Positions 36,877-46,625 of a stretch of 64,000 nt of DNA are shown here, piece by piece (the first letter of the stretch is position 1; each line of letters begins with the position of its first letter). Source of the stretch: Enterococcus dispar ATCC 51266. Lineage in GTDB: Bacteria; Bacillota; Bacilli; Lactobacillales; Enterococcaceae. The notes under the pieces were generated by a model, which was given only the letters and a program-made list of their open reading frames with translations, was not told the DNA's origin and made no database searches. The DNA lies in NCBI RefSeq assembly GCF_000406945.1, contig NZ_KE136354.1, forward strand, positions 124,001-188,000, in the 5' to 3' direction. A program made the translations under genes and the position numbers.

Positions 36877-39012
36877 ATGGATATTAATCAAATTGACACA
36901 CGGCATGCTACAAGTAATTCATTTGAATTGTCGCGAGGAAATTGTTTCCCTTTTACAGGTGTTCCTTTTGGAATGAATTATTTTGCCATTGAAACTCATG
37001 AAGACAACTGGTGGTTTCGACCAGAAGCAATGCATTATCGTGGCATTCGCTTATCACACCAGCCAACGATGTGGGCTGGTACAAAAGGTGATTTTTGTTC
37101 TTTGAGAATTTTGCCTTTTACCAAGCATACCAAAGGTTTAAAGGTAGTACCTTATGCACCCCAACAATCTGACTTTCACCCTAATTATTTAAAAATTAGG
37201 CAATTAAATAATCAGTTAGACACCACCTTGGTTCCTTCTGAATATGGTGCAATTCTATCAATGGAGTCCCCACAAAAAGATAAAGGGATCATGATTAGCT
37301 TTCCCACAGATGGAAAAATTACAAAAGCGCAAGGTCATATAATTGAAGGATATTCAAACCAATTACATGTTCATCGTACCGTTCCATTAAAATTTTACTT
37401 TCATATAGAAGTAAGTGAAAAAATTGTAGGATTTAGTGAAAAAGATGGTTCTTTTGAGATTAATTTTGCGGATGCAAACACTATTGAAATACGATTAGGA
37501 ACATCTTTTATTTCTGCAGAATTTGCGGTGAAAAATTTACCAAAAACAAAAAAAGAGCTGCAATTACAAGAAGTTACCACGCAATGGAATGAAAAGTTAG
37601 CTAAAATTACTGTTTCTGATCAAGAAGCGGAAAAAGTAAAAACTTTTTATCACAATATGTATCGAGCTTTTTTATACCCTCAACGATTATATGAGTGGGA
37701 CGACAATGGACAACCAGTTCACCGAGATGCTTATGCTAATGAAGTGAAACCGGGATACTTGTATATGAATAATGGTTTTTGGGATACCGCTCGAACTGTC
37801 TATCCATTGTTTTCTTTAATTGAGCTAGAAGAATATGAAAAAATATTGGCTGGTTTTTTAAATAGTTATCGGGAAAGTGGATACTTACCAAAGTGGTTAG
37901 CACCTGAAGATTCCGGAGGAATGCCGGGAAATTATATCGATGGTGTTATTGCCGATGCGGCCGTAAAAAACATTGCGACAGATTTAATGCCTGAATTCTT
38001 AACGGGGATGTTGTACTCTGCTCAGCAACAAGAACCAAATCGTCAAGCAGGACGGTCATATGCTAATGAATATAATACTTACGGCTATGTACCGTCAGAT
38101 CTCCATGAATCCGTCAATCACACATTGGATTACAGTTATAGTGACTACTGTATTGCAAAAGTTGCCGGCAAATTAGGCGAAAAAGAAGTAGCTGAAAATT
38201 TCATGGAACAATCTTATCGCTATCAAAATTTATTTTCACTTGAAGATAGATTCATGGTGGCAAAAGATCGTCAAGGGCAATTTAAAGAAAAGTTTAGTCC
38301 TTTTTCTTGGGGCGGCGATTATACAGAAGGTTCCGCATGGCAATCCACCTTCGCAGTTAACCATGATATTGCGGGGCTGATTGCATTATATGGAGGAGAA
38401 GCTGCTTTTGAAGAAATTTTAGTAGAACTTGCTAATACACCGCCGGAATATACTGTTGAAGGTTATGGTCATGTGATTCATGAAATGGCGGAAATGGAAG
38501 TGAATGGTTTTGATCAAATTAACGTGGGAAATCAACCAAGTTTTCATTTACCATACTTATTTCACTTCATAAAAAAACCGTATTTTGCGCAACCACTGCT
38601 AAAGCAAGCCGTCAATCGTTTATTTTCGGCTGGATTTAAAGGCTACCCTGGTGATGAAGATAACGGCAGTATGGCATCTTGGTATATTTTTAATGCTTTA
38701 GGTTTTTATCCATTTTGTCCGGGTAGTGGTGAATATTTGATAGGAATGCCGAATTTTGATGAAGCGATTATTCATTTAGCAAATAAAAAAGAAATTAAAA
38801 TTACAACCACTTTAAATAATCCACAGCAGCAATTTATTCATCGTATTACGGAGAGTGCACAAGATTTTAGAAAATGTGTGCTTTCCCATGATGAAATAAT
38901 GAAGGGAAAAGATTTTAATTTTGAACTAGGAATGGTTCCAAATTCAAAATGTTTTGATGAAACTTTACCAACCAGTATGAGTAGAAAAGCTGCACAAGCA
39001 ATCTATTCGTAA
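36877..39012 (+). CDS. GH92-family alpha-mannosidase-like glycosidase
   Basis: A 711-residue protein of the GH92 family, whose known members are calcium-dependent exo-alpha-mannosidases. Visible GH92 marks are NCFPFTGVPFGMNYF, GGMPGNYIDGVIADAA (about 346), HESVNHTLDYSYSDY (about 410) and GDEDNGSMASWYIFNALGFYP, which carries the catalytic-base region (about 590-610). It has no signal peptide, so it would act on imported sugars in the cytosol. It follows the DUF624 gene and shares the operon. It could act on a mannosyl-phosphate or other linkage, so the exact substrate is open. Confidence 0.88.
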   Translation: MDINQIDTRHATSNSFELSRGNCFPFTGVPFGMNYFAIETHEDNWWFRPEAMHYRGIRLSHQPTMWAGTKGDFCSLRILPFTKHTKGLKVVPYAPQQSDFHPNYLKIRQLNNQLDTTLVPSEYGAILSMESPQKDKGIMISFPTDGKITKAQGHIIEGYSNQLHVHRTVPLKFYFHIEVSEKIVGFSEKDGSFEINFADANTIEIRLGTSFISAEFAVKNLPKTKKELQLQEVTTQWNEKLAKITVSDQEAEKVKTFYHNMYRAFLYPQRLYEWDDNGQPVHRDAYANEVKPGYLYMNNGFWDTARTVYPLFSLIELEEYEKILAGFLNSYRESGYLPKWLAPEDSGGMPGNYIDGVIADAAVKNIATDLMPEFLTGMLYSAQQQEPNRQAGRSYANEYNTYGYVPSDLHESVNHTLDYSYSDYCIAKVAGKLGEKEVAENFMEQSYRYQNLFSLEDRFMVAKDRQGQFKEKFSPFSWGGDYTEGSAWQSTFAVNHDIAGLIALYGGEAAFEEILVELANTPPEYTVEGYGHVIHEMAEMEVNGFDQINVGNQPSFHLPYLFHFIKKPYFAQPLLKQAVNRLFSAGFKGYPGDEDNGSMASWYIFNALGFYPFCPGSGEYLIGMPNFDEAIIHLANKKEIKITTTLNNPQQQFIHRITESAQDFRKCVLSHDEIMKGKDFNFELGMVPNSKCFDETLPTSMSRKAAQAIYS

Positions 39013-39069
39013 TGAGATATATGTGATTTAAAAGAATGATTTTAAAGATGGAAATGGAGTTATTAGAAG

Positions 39070-41049
39070 ATGACAAAAGTAAAACGAGGAGCTTCAATTC
39101 CTCTAATTGCAAATGATCCCTATTTTTCAATCTGGTCCCCAGCTGATCATTTAACAGATTGTGATACACAAAGTTGGACAGGAAAAGAACAGCCGGTGCG
39201 GGGGTACATTCGAGTAGGAGAAAGCACATATCGCTTTATGGGAGCAGATGATATCATTCCTGCTATTGCGCAAAAAGATTTAGACGTGAGTGCAACGCAA
39301 ACTAAGTATACTTTTGAAAATGAAGATGTCCACTTGGAATTATTGTTTTCCGTTGATTTGGATTTACAAGATTTAAAAAAAATTAGTGAACCTGTGACGA
39401 TGATTACAGTAAAAGCTGATGTAAAAAATGATAGTGAAGCAGCGATTACATTTGCTTTTTCAGAAGAAATTTGTCGGGATCAAACCTCTGAGGACCTTCA
39501 TTGGCGGACGATTACGACAACAACTGAAAAAATGGTTTGGATGGGTAAGGGACGCCAAACCCCACTCAACTCTTCTGGAGATTTGGTCGATATCGATTGG
39601 GGATATCTATACCTTGTAGCTAAAAATAATTTGCCAATTACTTATCAAAAAAAACGTGACATGTTATTAGCAGATTTTTCCATTCATTCAGGTGAAGCAG
39701 CAACAATTTTAGTTGCATATGATGATATGCATGCGATCAATTACTTTGGTAATGTGACAAATGCACTATGGAAAGAAAGCTATCTAGGAATGTACGATTT
39801 GCTGCAAAATTATTTAGCCGACTTGCCGTTACGGTTAGAAAGTTGTAAGCAAATTGATAAAAAAATTCAACACGAGTCTTCTACTGCTGGTGGCGACACA
39901 CTGGATTTTATTACAGCATTTAGTTATCGCCAATCAATTTGTGCCCATAAATTAATCCGAGATTCAGAAGGGGAAATCGTCTTTTTATCAAAAGAATGCA
40001 GCTCCAACGGTTGTATTGGAACAGTTGATATTAGCTACCCGTCTATTCCTTTGTACCTGCTTTATCAAACAGAATTGGCCAAAGGGATGTTACGGCCGGT
40101 ATATAAATTTGCTGATATGCCAGTATGGGAATTTGATTTTGCGCCCCATGATGTTGGCCGGTATCCGTATGTAACTGGACAAGTATATGGAGAAATAACC
40201 AATTCAGGTAGTAAAGATTGGTCAGATCGTGGTCCATATGACACAATTTATGACTATTATCAACTACCAAAAGGACAAAATGTCTACCGCTTTGAACAAC
40301 AAATGCCAATTGAAGAATGTGGCAATATGTTAGCCATGATTTCAGCAATCTATTTGCGGGATAAAGATGATAAATTCTTTACGCAGTATTTAGCCACTAA
40401 TTTAAAATGGGCTGACTATTTAGCGACGTTTGAGCAAGATCCCGAAAACCAATTATGTACTGATGATTTTGCTGGGCATTTAGCTCATAATTGTAACCTA
40501 TCTTTAAAAGCCATTACGGCACTTGGTATGTTTGGAGCGGCTTTAAAATCAGCAGGGTATGAAGAGGGCGTACTTTATTCTAAACGGGCCAAAGAGATGG
40601 CCAAAATTTGGCAAGAGTCTGCTATTGCAAATGGAGAGCACACACCATTAGCGTTTGATCAACCGAATAGCTGGAGTATAAAATACAATATTGTGTGGGA
40701 TAATTTGTTTGATTTAGGATTATTTCCAGCGGAATTAATGGAAAAAGAAATCACGAAATATTTAGCTGAAGCTAACGAATATGGGATTCCGTTAGACCAA
40801 CGTGCAAATTATACTAAAGCAGATTGGATTATGTGGATTTCAATTTTTGCGAAAAATGAAAAAGAGAGAGAGCGCATTATCCAGCCGGTACGTCATTATT
40901 TAGAAAATACATCAAATCGTGTGCCGTTTTCCGATTGGTATGATACAAAAGATGCGCGTGTGATGAATTTCAAAAATAGAACAGTCGTAGGTGCGATGTT
41001 TATGCCATTGTTAAAACAAGCATTAGTGAGTAACTTAGTGAATGTATAG
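39070..41049 (+). CDS. DUF4965/glutaminase-A-like protein (possible glycosidase)
   Basis: A 659-residue protein of the DUF5127/DUF4965/DUF1793 group, often named glutaminase A after fungal GtaA. The first third is a beta-sandwich (IPLIANDPYFSIWSPADHL). The rest is a helical barrel with motifs FAPHDVGRYPYVTGQ and DDFAGHLAHNCNLS, and ends with a conserved WYDTKDARV. Six-hairpin barrels of this kind are common in glycosidases. Lying next to GH92 and GH2, it is more likely a glycan enzyme than a glutaminase; this is inference. There is no signal peptide. Last gene of the operon. Confidence 0.8.
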   Translation: MTKVKRGASIPLIANDPYFSIWSPADHLTDCDTQSWTGKEQPVRGYIRVGESTYRFMGADDIIPAIAQKDLDVSATQTKYTFENEDVHLELLFSVDLDLQDLKKISEPVTMITVKADVKNDSEAAITFAFSEEICRDQTSEDLHWRTITTTTEKMVWMGKGRQTPLNSSGDLVDIDWGYLYLVAKNNLPITYQKKRDMLLADFSIHSGEAATILVAYDDMHAINYFGNVTNALWKESYLGMYDLLQNYLADLPLRLESCKQIDKKIQHESSTAGGDTLDFITAFSYRQSICAHKLIRDSEGEIVFLSKECSSNGCIGTVDISYPSIPLYLLYQTELAKGMLRPVYKFADMPVWEFDFAPHDVGRYPYVTGQVYGEITNSGSKDWSDRGPYDTIYDYYQLPKGQNVYRFEQQMPIEECGNMLAMISAIYLRDKDDKFFTQYLATNLKWADYLATFEQDPENQLCTDDFAGHLAHNCNLSLKAITALGMFGAALKSAGYEEGVLYSKRAKEMAKIWQESAIANGEHTPLAFDQPNSWSIKYNIVWDNLFDLGLFPAELMEKEITKYLAEANEYGIPLDQRANYTKADWIMWISIFAKNEKERERIIQPVRHYLENTSNRVPFSDWYDTKDARVMNFKNRTVVGAMFMPLLKQALVSNLVNV

Positions 41050-41050
41050 A

Positions 41051-41092
41051 TAAAAAAGAATTAAGAGCTGGCTCTTAATTCTTTTTTTTGTA
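41051..41092 (+). terminator. Terminator after the glycan operon
   Basis: AAAAAAGAATTAAGAGC pairs with GCTCTTAATTCTTTTTT, then more T. Confidence 0.9.
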
Positions 41093-41453
41093 AATTGTTA
41101 GTAGGAAAAAATTTTAGCGGTGGATTTCAAACAGCAGTAAATAATTGGGTTGAAAAAAAGGCATAATTTCTTGATAGAAAACGAAAGTGAAGGCCTATAT
41201 TGGTTTGTTAAAATAATTCAAAGAAATTTAATATTGTCCTTTTCAAAGAGGATGCAATAAGCTTTGTAAGTGTTAAAACTAATGACTATAAGTTTTTATC
41301 TGCAGGTTAATTGTTGCTAAGAGCCGAGTAATCTCAAGATAAAACAAAAATATTTCAATCAAAAATGAGGAGTTATACGAAAAAAGTATAACTCCTCATT
41401 TAGATAAGGTTTAAAAATTATTTTAATTGATTTTCCCTAGGCTTAAATTCGAT
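41093..41453. other. Intergenic stretch without a gene
   Basis: About 360 AT-rich bases between convergent units. Apart from the terminator at 41364-41402 I see no gene, promoter or clear repeat. Confidence 0.5.
41364..41402. terminator. Terminator for the GH4 gene
   Basis: ATGAGGAGTTATAC pairs with GTATAACTCCTCAT; on the minus strand it is followed by TTTTTG. Confidence 0.85.
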
Positions 41454-42815
41454 TTAGACTAATACAGTTTTTTGTTCAGGGATAAAGTCATCTTTTAATT
41501 TTGGCCACCACTCTTTGTTAGCTTCATACAAATCATCAAGGACCGCTTTACCAACGCTAAAGTTTGGAATTGTTTTGTTTAACATTACTGCTTTTAAAGC
41601 AGTTTGATAAGAACCGGTTAAGGCTGCTTCCACAGTTAATTTTTCATAGGCTTTTTGCATTTCCATTAATCCTTTTTGGAAAGTTGGAATTTCGCCCACG
41701 ACAATTGGTTCTGCACCTGATGCCCCAACATAGGCGGGTAGCTCAACGACTGCTTTGGGATCAAAGTTTGAAATAGAGCCGTTGTTGGTGATATTCACAG
41801 TAAAGCGTTCACGCGTATCGTGAATAATCGCATGGCAGATATCCACAATGTAATTTCCATGAACACCAGCATGTAAGCTGGAATCTTTGGCAGAGCCATT
41901 AGCAATAACACGTTCACATTCTTCGTAAATTCGTTTTTCACGACCATTTGTCACGTAATCACCACGGGTGAAGTTAATATCATCATGCGCGACCATTTCA
42001 TCAGGTGTCAAATAATATTGTAAGTAGCAATTTGGAAAATATTCAGGAAAATTCTTAAATAGTTTAATCATTTGCTTGTAGGTATCAATCCAGTATTGAT
42101 CGCCAACTGTTTCATCATTAGACATCAACAACGTATCAATTTTTCCGGATAAAACATCTTCTCGCAGTAGAGGAAGTAAGTCTTTACCATCTTTATCAAT
42201 TATTTGTGTCCACCAGCCAAAATGATTTAAGCCAAAATATTTAAAAGTTAAGTCGCGCAAATCTTTATCAAAGTACTTTGCGATAGCACCTTCAATTGAG
42301 ATGGGCATATCACAAATACATAAACATTTTGCATCAGGAAATTCACTATAAATAGCTTCTGATAAAATAGCTTCTGGATTAGTATAATTTAAAATCCAAG
42401 CATCTGGGCATAGTTCTTTTACTTTGCGAATAATTTGTCTTACTGCAGGAATAACGCGCATTGCAAATGAGAAGCCCCCTAATCCACAAGTTTCTTGCCC
42501 CACAACGCCATGACTTAAGCAGATTTTTTCATCTACTGCACGCTGAGCATTTAAGCCTGGACGAATTTGCATAAATAAGAAATCTGCCCCTGTAAAAGCC
42601 TCATCAATATCTGTTGTGTAAGTAACGTTCACCAAAGAGCCCATTTCTGCATAGTACATCTTTGTATATTGCCCTAAAAGTGAAACGCGTTTTTCATCAA
42701 TGTCGTAGAGCACCAATTCGTCGATTGCTAATTCTTGTGCACGTCTACGTAATACTTCTAAAATGCCAGGAGATTGAGTAGAACCTCCGCCGACCATTAC
42801 AAATTTGTTTCCCAT
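41454..42815 (-). CDS. GH4 NAD+/Mn2+-dependent 6-phospho-glycosidase
   Basis: A 453-residue GH4 enzyme. The NAD-binding start is FVMVGGGSTQSPGILE, with NYTNPEA (143-149) and CICDMPIS holding CDMP at 168-171. GlvA/MalH 6-phospho-alpha-glucosidases carry CDMP at this place, while 6-phospho-beta-glucosidases carry CNVP, so an alpha-type phosphodisaccharide is favoured. Metal ligands would be the Cys of CDMP and the His of FGLNHFGWW. It is followed by nothing on this strand and lies 18 bases after a ChbG gene, with a PTS permease encoded nearby, so it probably cleaves the PTS product. Confidence 0.9.
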   Translation of the reverse strand: MGNKFVMVGGGSTQSPGILEVLRRRAQELAIDELVLYDIDEKRVSLLGQYTKMYYAEMGSLVNVTYTTDIDEAFTGADFLFMQIRPGLNAQRAVDEKICLSHGVVGQETCGLGGFSFAMRVIPAVRQIIRKVKELCPDAWILNYTNPEAILSEAIYSEFPDAKCLCICDMPISIEGAIAKYFDKDLRDLTFKYFGLNHFGWWTQIIDKDGKDLLPLLREDVLSGKIDTLLMSNDETVGDQYWIDTYKQMIKLFKNFPEYFPNCYLQYYLTPDEMVAHDDINFTRGDYVTNGREKRIYEECERVIANGSAKDSSLHAGVHGNYIVDICHAIIHDTRERFTVNITNNGSISNFDPKAVVELPAYVGASGAEPIVVGEIPTFQKGLMEMQKAYEKLTVEAALTGSYQTALKAVMLNKTIPNFSVGKAVLDDLYEANKEWWPKLKDDFIPEQKTVLV

Positions 42816-42833
42816 GATTGTTTCCTCCTAATT

Positions 42834-43640
42834 TTATACAGTTTGAGTTATTTTTGCGGTTTGATAATTTACGAGTTCATACTTTAATGACGCGATTAAT
42901 TGACGAACTATCGGATCTGTTAAAATCTCTACTTCTCGCATCCGCGCGATATTGAAAGAAGAGTGGGTTAATAAGTACTCATCTACAAAAGCAGGATGCA
43001 CCATCATTTCAAGTGTTTGAACGTTATTTGCTTTTTCAAAAGTATCTTGTAACTCTTGCAAACACTGCTCTCTTAAAGCTTGATAAGATAACGACATATC
43101 GCGAATGGCACTGGTATTCATCATGTCTAAAAGAAGATCGTTAACATCGGGTGACTCAATTGGTCCAAAATTTTCAGTCCCGTAAGAGTTCCGAGCGGGT
43201 AGACCATATTTTTTTGAAATTTTAGTTGTGATTGCTCTATTTTCAGGGTAAAAATGAATGTGATGATGAGAATCAAAATGGGTGAGTTTCACACCCTTAT
43301 CTAATAAGTATTCAATTTGTGTACACCATTCGTGATAAATTTCTTCATCTGAATAGTGGCTACGCATGGTAGGGTAATCACATAATTTATAAAATTCTCC
43401 CTTTTCATCTTGAAAACTAGTATTGGTCCCATCAAGTGGGCGTCCCATTGTCAAAACTAGATGACAACCTATCCCTAAGCTGGGATATTGTTTTGAAAGC
43501 GCAATAGCATCCAATGTTCCGGGCATATTGGCCATTAAAGTTGCTGAAGTTAAAACGCCTTGACGGTGAGAATGAATAATACCGGCATTAATTGCTGCAC
43601 TGTAGCCGAAATCATCTGCATTTATGATTAGCTGTTTCAA
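42834..43640 (-). CDS. chbG: ChbG/HpnK-family carbohydrate deacetylase
   Basis: A 268-residue deacetylase. Metal ligands are in LIINADDFGYSAAIN (Asp10/Asp11 region) and HFDSHHHIHFYPEN (about 120). E. coli ChbG removes one acetyl group from chitobiose-6-phosphate before the GH4 enzyme ChbF acts. Here it is the first gene of a chbG-GH4 unit, so the same two-step order is likely, perhaps on another N-acetylated disaccharide phosphate because the GH4 signature is alpha-type. Its promoter lies opposite the rpiR promoter. Confidence 0.9.
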   Translation of the reverse strand: MKQLIINADDFGYSAAINAGIIHSHRQGVLTSATLMANMPGTLDAIALSKQYPSLGIGCHLVLTMGRPLDGTNTSFQDEKGEFYKLCDYPTMRSHYSDEEIYHEWCTQIEYLLDKGVKLTHFDSHHHIHFYPENRAITTKISKKYGLPARNSYGTENFGPIESPDVNDLLLDMMNTSAIRDMSLSYQALREQCLQELQDTFEKANNVQTLEMMVHPAFVDEYLLTHSSFNIARMREVEILTDPIVRQLIASLKYELVNYQTAKITQTV

Positions 43641-43700
43641 AACAGAACCTTCTTTCTTTGGATTTATTAAAAGTAATCGTTGTTCCCTTTCCGTAAATAG

Positions 43701-43760
43701 AGTATATTATAGAAAAAAAACGGATACAATGCGTTTAAACCAATGAGGTATCGTTTTCAA
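43701..43760. promoter_or_regulatory. Divergent chbG/rpiR control region with cre and inverted repeat
   Basis: Minus-strand promoter TTGTAT (43729-43724), 17 bp, TATACT (43706-43701) for chbG. On the minus strand TTGAAAACGATACCT (43760-43746) matches the cre consensus completely. AAAACGGATAC and GTATCGTTTT form an inverted repeat around GTTTAAAC (43733-43740), a candidate RpiR operator. Confidence 0.55.
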
Positions 43761-43795
43761 AGAGCGAAATTATTTTCACTTATGGAGGATTAACA

Positions 43796-44512
43796 ATGAA
43801 AATTTATCATATTTCAAAATTATTGCCGGACAATACTTTACGTGAAGAAGATGAGCAAATTATTGAATATATTGTCAAAAAAGTTGAAAAAGGGGAAGAC
43901 ATCGATATCAGAACGACAGCGGAAAATAATTATACTTCACCAAGTTCGATTTCGCGTCTTTCTAAAAGAGCAGGTTTTAATAATTTTAAAGAGATGGTTT
44001 TCTTTTTAACTCAAAAATTTAATGAAAGCCAAATTGCTGAACGAACATTAACACAACAAAAATTTTTGAACACAAAACAGAATTGGGAAGAGATTGATAA
44101 AATTTTTGAACTCATTAAAGAACAAGGACAAGTGTATTTATCAGGAGAAGGATTTTGTGATTTGCTTGTAAAGTATGCTTATCGAAAACTAATGTTAAAG
44201 AAGATTTATGCGATTGATTTAAAAGATATGGAGGTCAAACTCGTTTCAGATGGGAAACCCAAAAGCTTAATTATCTTTTCTCAATCAGGGGAAAATCGTG
44301 AAGCATTAAGAAAAATAAAAGAATGTAAGGAATTGGGGGGGAAAGTAATTACTTTTACCGCTTCGGCAAACAGTACTTTTCTAAAAGAAGGGGATGCCTC
44401 CTTTCAAGTTGATCCAGAGTCAAGTGTGATTAACTCTGAAAATTCTACCTTAAATTTTTTCTTTGGCAATTGTTTAAACGCACTAGAGTATTTATTTGAT
44501 CGCTATCTATAA
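43796..44512 (+). CDS. RpiR-family sugar regulator
   Basis: A 238-residue regulator. The N-terminal helix-turn-helix includes YTSPSSISRLSKRAGFNNFKE (about 45-65), the RpiR pattern. The C-terminal SIS domain, which binds sugar phosphates, runs from about 115 (VYLSGEGFCDLLV; LIIFSQSGENREALRKI). It is divergent from chbG-GH4 and convergent with the PTS permease, so it most likely senses the phosphosugar made by this PTS. An AAAGGAGG-like site (GGAGGATTAACA) precedes ATG 43796. Confidence 0.9.
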   Translation: MKIYHISKLLPDNTLREEDEQIIEYIVKKVEKGEDIDIRTTAENNYTSPSSISRLSKRAGFNNFKEMVFFLTQKFNESQIAERTLTQQKFLNTKQNWEEIDKIFELIKEQGQVYLSGEGFCDLLVKYAYRKLMLKKIYAIDLKDMEVKLVSDGKPKSLIIFSQSGENREALRKIKECKELGGKVITFTASANSTFLKEGDASFQVDPESSVINSENSTLNFFFGNCLNALEYLFDRYL

Positions 44513-44541
44513 AAAAAAGGGAGATAATCTCCCTTTTTTTT
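44511..44541. terminator. Bidirectional terminator, rpiR / PTS gene
   Basis: AAAAAAAAGGGAGAT pairs with CTCCCTTTTTTTT around AAT, directly between two convergent stops. Confidence 0.9.
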
Positions 44542-44543
44542 GA

Positions 44544-46547
44544 CTAAATTTCAAAAGCTATATCATTGCGTGTAATTTTATCAGAAGGTGCAATTACTTT
44601 TCCGGCAGCGTTTTCAAGCGTAACGACAATAATCATATCATTTTTGCCGGCTGCTTTTATTTGGTTGTTATCAATTTGAGCAAGCAGATCCCCTTGTTTT
44701 ACCATCTGTCCATCCGTTACCTTAATATTAAATGGTTTACCAGCAAGATCTACTGTATCAATTCCCATATGCACTAAGACTTGTTCTCCGTTTTCATTTT
44801 CGATTCCAATAGCATGAAGCGTTGGGAAAATGGTAGTGATTTTACCGCTGGTTGGTGAATGAATCATGCCATCATGATTCATAATTGCAAAACCGTTACC
44901 TAAAGATTTACTTGAAAATACTTCATCAGGCACTTCTTCGATTGGAATAATCTCACCACTAGCGGGAGCATAAACAAGTTGTCCTGTTTGCGTTTTCGTT
45001 AAAGGCAATGTTGCTTGTCCACTGCGCAGTTTTTCAACGTAAGCTTCTAGTGCTTCTCTTAATTCAGTGACGCCAATTCCAATAATAATTTGAATATGTT
45101 TTTGTTTATCTACCACACCAGAAGATGGAAAAGTCTTTAATAAGTTAATATCCACTTTCTTATCATCTAAAACATCTAAGCGCAAACGGGAGTAACAATT
45201 GTAGATTTCTGAAATGTTGTCAACGCCACCTAATCCATTGACGATTACTGCTAAACCAGCTTCGTCACCTTTAACCGTGATAGTTTCATTTTGAGGAGTA
45301 AGCTCTTCTTTAGGTTCACGACCAAGTGTTGGTAAATTCAGTTTTACAATAAGATATTTGAAAGCAAAATATTCCATTACTGCAATCACAAGGATGATTG
45401 GAATGATTAACCAAGTGTGGCCAAGATTCATCGGTACAAATAAAGATGGAATAGTTTCTGGAATACTACCAACCATTACGCGCAGTCCTAAAACATTTGC
45501 TAGGAAGAAACTAAAACCAAACAAGATTGCATGGACCAACCATAATACTGGTGCTGCAAACAAGAAAAGAAATTCAATCGGTTCTGTTGTTCCGGCTAAA
45601 GCAGCTAAAATTACTGCTGGAATCACAATTGCTTTTACTTTTGCTTTATTTTCAGGAAGTGCAGTTTTGATGAAAGCTGCTGCAATGGCAGCAGGAAAGG
45701 CCAAAGGACCAAAGTTGGTTAAAAAGCCCACAGCGGAGTTCATTGTCGTAACATTACTAATGTCACCTAGTTGTGCTAACCAAATATTGAAAGCACCACT
45801 TACTGTTTCACCAGCAATTTGAGCAGTTCCACCCATTGGTGTAAAGTGTAGTGGCATCCATAATAGATGGTGCATTCCTACTGGCAGTAACATCCGATTT
45901 AAAAAACCATAGGTAAAGAAACCAAAAGGACCAGAACTGGCCATGACAGATACGGCTGCATTTACGCCAGAGTTGATGATAGGCCACACATAAGTAACAA
46001 TAATAGCAAGTGCAATAGTGGCAAAGATTGAAATGGCATAAGCAAATTTTGTACCTTCATATGGAGTCAAGTATTTATGAAATTTGACGTTTCCAAAACG
46101 ATTGACAATAAAACCGACCAGACAGCCAATGACAATTCCTAAAAAGACGCCCATGTCATTAACTTGAATTCCCATAACCATATTTTGTCCTGTTCCAAAT
46201 AACCCTTGTTCACCCGGTTCTGCTAAACGATTTGTCAAAGTTAGCCATGAATTATTGGCATATAAGAAAATCATAAAGCAAGTAATCGCAACAATTGCAG
46301 AATCGGTCTTTTTCTTTGTTAAAGCAGCAGCAATACCCACACAAAAAATAACAGAAAGTGAACCAATTGCTCCGCTGTTAATGATACCAAAAAAGAAATT
46401 TCCCACATTGGCGATAGCACTAGGCATGAATTCCATCCGCATAATTGCGGCAATAGAAATAATCAAGCCGGAAACGGCCATAAACATAACCGGTTGAATA
46501 ATTGCGCGGGCAAAAGTTCGCATCGATTTTTGAACAGTTTCTTTCAT
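44544..46547 (-). CDS. PTS EIICBA permease, glucose superfamily
   Basis: A 667-residue three-domain PTS permease. The IIC part (about 1-400, ten-odd membrane segments) includes MLLPVGMHHLLWMPLHF and the GTTEPIEFLFLF segment that holds the conserved Glu. The IIB part (about 420-510) has its phosphorylated Cys in YNCYSRLRLDV. The IIA part (about 530-667) has the active His in EQVLVHMGIDTVDL. It would import and 6-phosphorylate a disaccharide or N-acetyl sugar for ChbG and GH4. The layout is like GlvC/MalX-type permeases. It has its own promoter with a cre site. Confidence 0.92.
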   Translation of the reverse strand: MKETVQKSMRTFARAIIQPVMFMAVSGLIISIAAIMRMEFMPSAIANVGNFFFGIINSGAIGSLSVIFCVGIAAALTKKKTDSAIVAITCFMIFLYANNSWLTLTNRLAEPGEQGLFGTGQNMVMGIQVNDMGVFLGIVIGCLVGFIVNRFGNVKFHKYLTPYEGTKFAYAISIFATIALAIIVTYVWPIINSGVNAAVSVMASSGPFGFFTYGFLNRMLLPVGMHHLLWMPLHFTPMGGTAQIAGETVSGAFNIWLAQLGDISNVTTMNSAVGFLTNFGPLAFPAAIAAAFIKTALPENKAKVKAIVIPAVILAALAGTTEPIEFLFLFAAPVLWLVHAILFGFSFFLANVLGLRVMVGSIPETIPSLFVPMNLGHTWLIIPIILVIAVMEYFAFKYLIVKLNLPTLGREPKEELTPQNETITVKGDEAGLAVIVNGLGGVDNISEIYNCYSRLRLDVLDDKKVDINLLKTFPSSGVVDKQKHIQIIIGIGVTELREALEAYVEKLRSGQATLPLTKTQTGQLVYAPASGEIIPIEEVPDEVFSSKSLGNGFAIMNHDGMIHSPTSGKITTIFPTLHAIGIENENGEQVLVHMGIDTVDLAGKPFNIKVTDGQMVKQGDLLAQIDNNQIKAAGKNDMIIVVTLENAAGKVIAPSDKITRNDIAFEI

Positions 46548-46596
46548 AAAAACACTCCTTCATTTGAAATAAATTATTTTTCTTCTATTCGGACAA

Positions 46597-46625
46597 AGTA
46601 TAGTATATAGAAAACGGTTACACAA
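46597..46625 (-). promoter_or_regulatory. Promoter of the PTS gene with overlapping cre
   Basis: On the minus strand TTGTGT (46625-46620), 17 bp and TATACT (46602-46597). A cre match, GTGTAACCGTTTTCT (46623-46609), deviates at only one position and covers the -35 and spacer, so CcpA would repress. Confidence 0.6.

Noticed and set aside
45358-45822. 154-residue frame antisense to the PTS gene
   Set aside because: It lies inside the EIIC coding region; the repeated basic-hydrophobic pattern is what antisense of membrane segments looks like.
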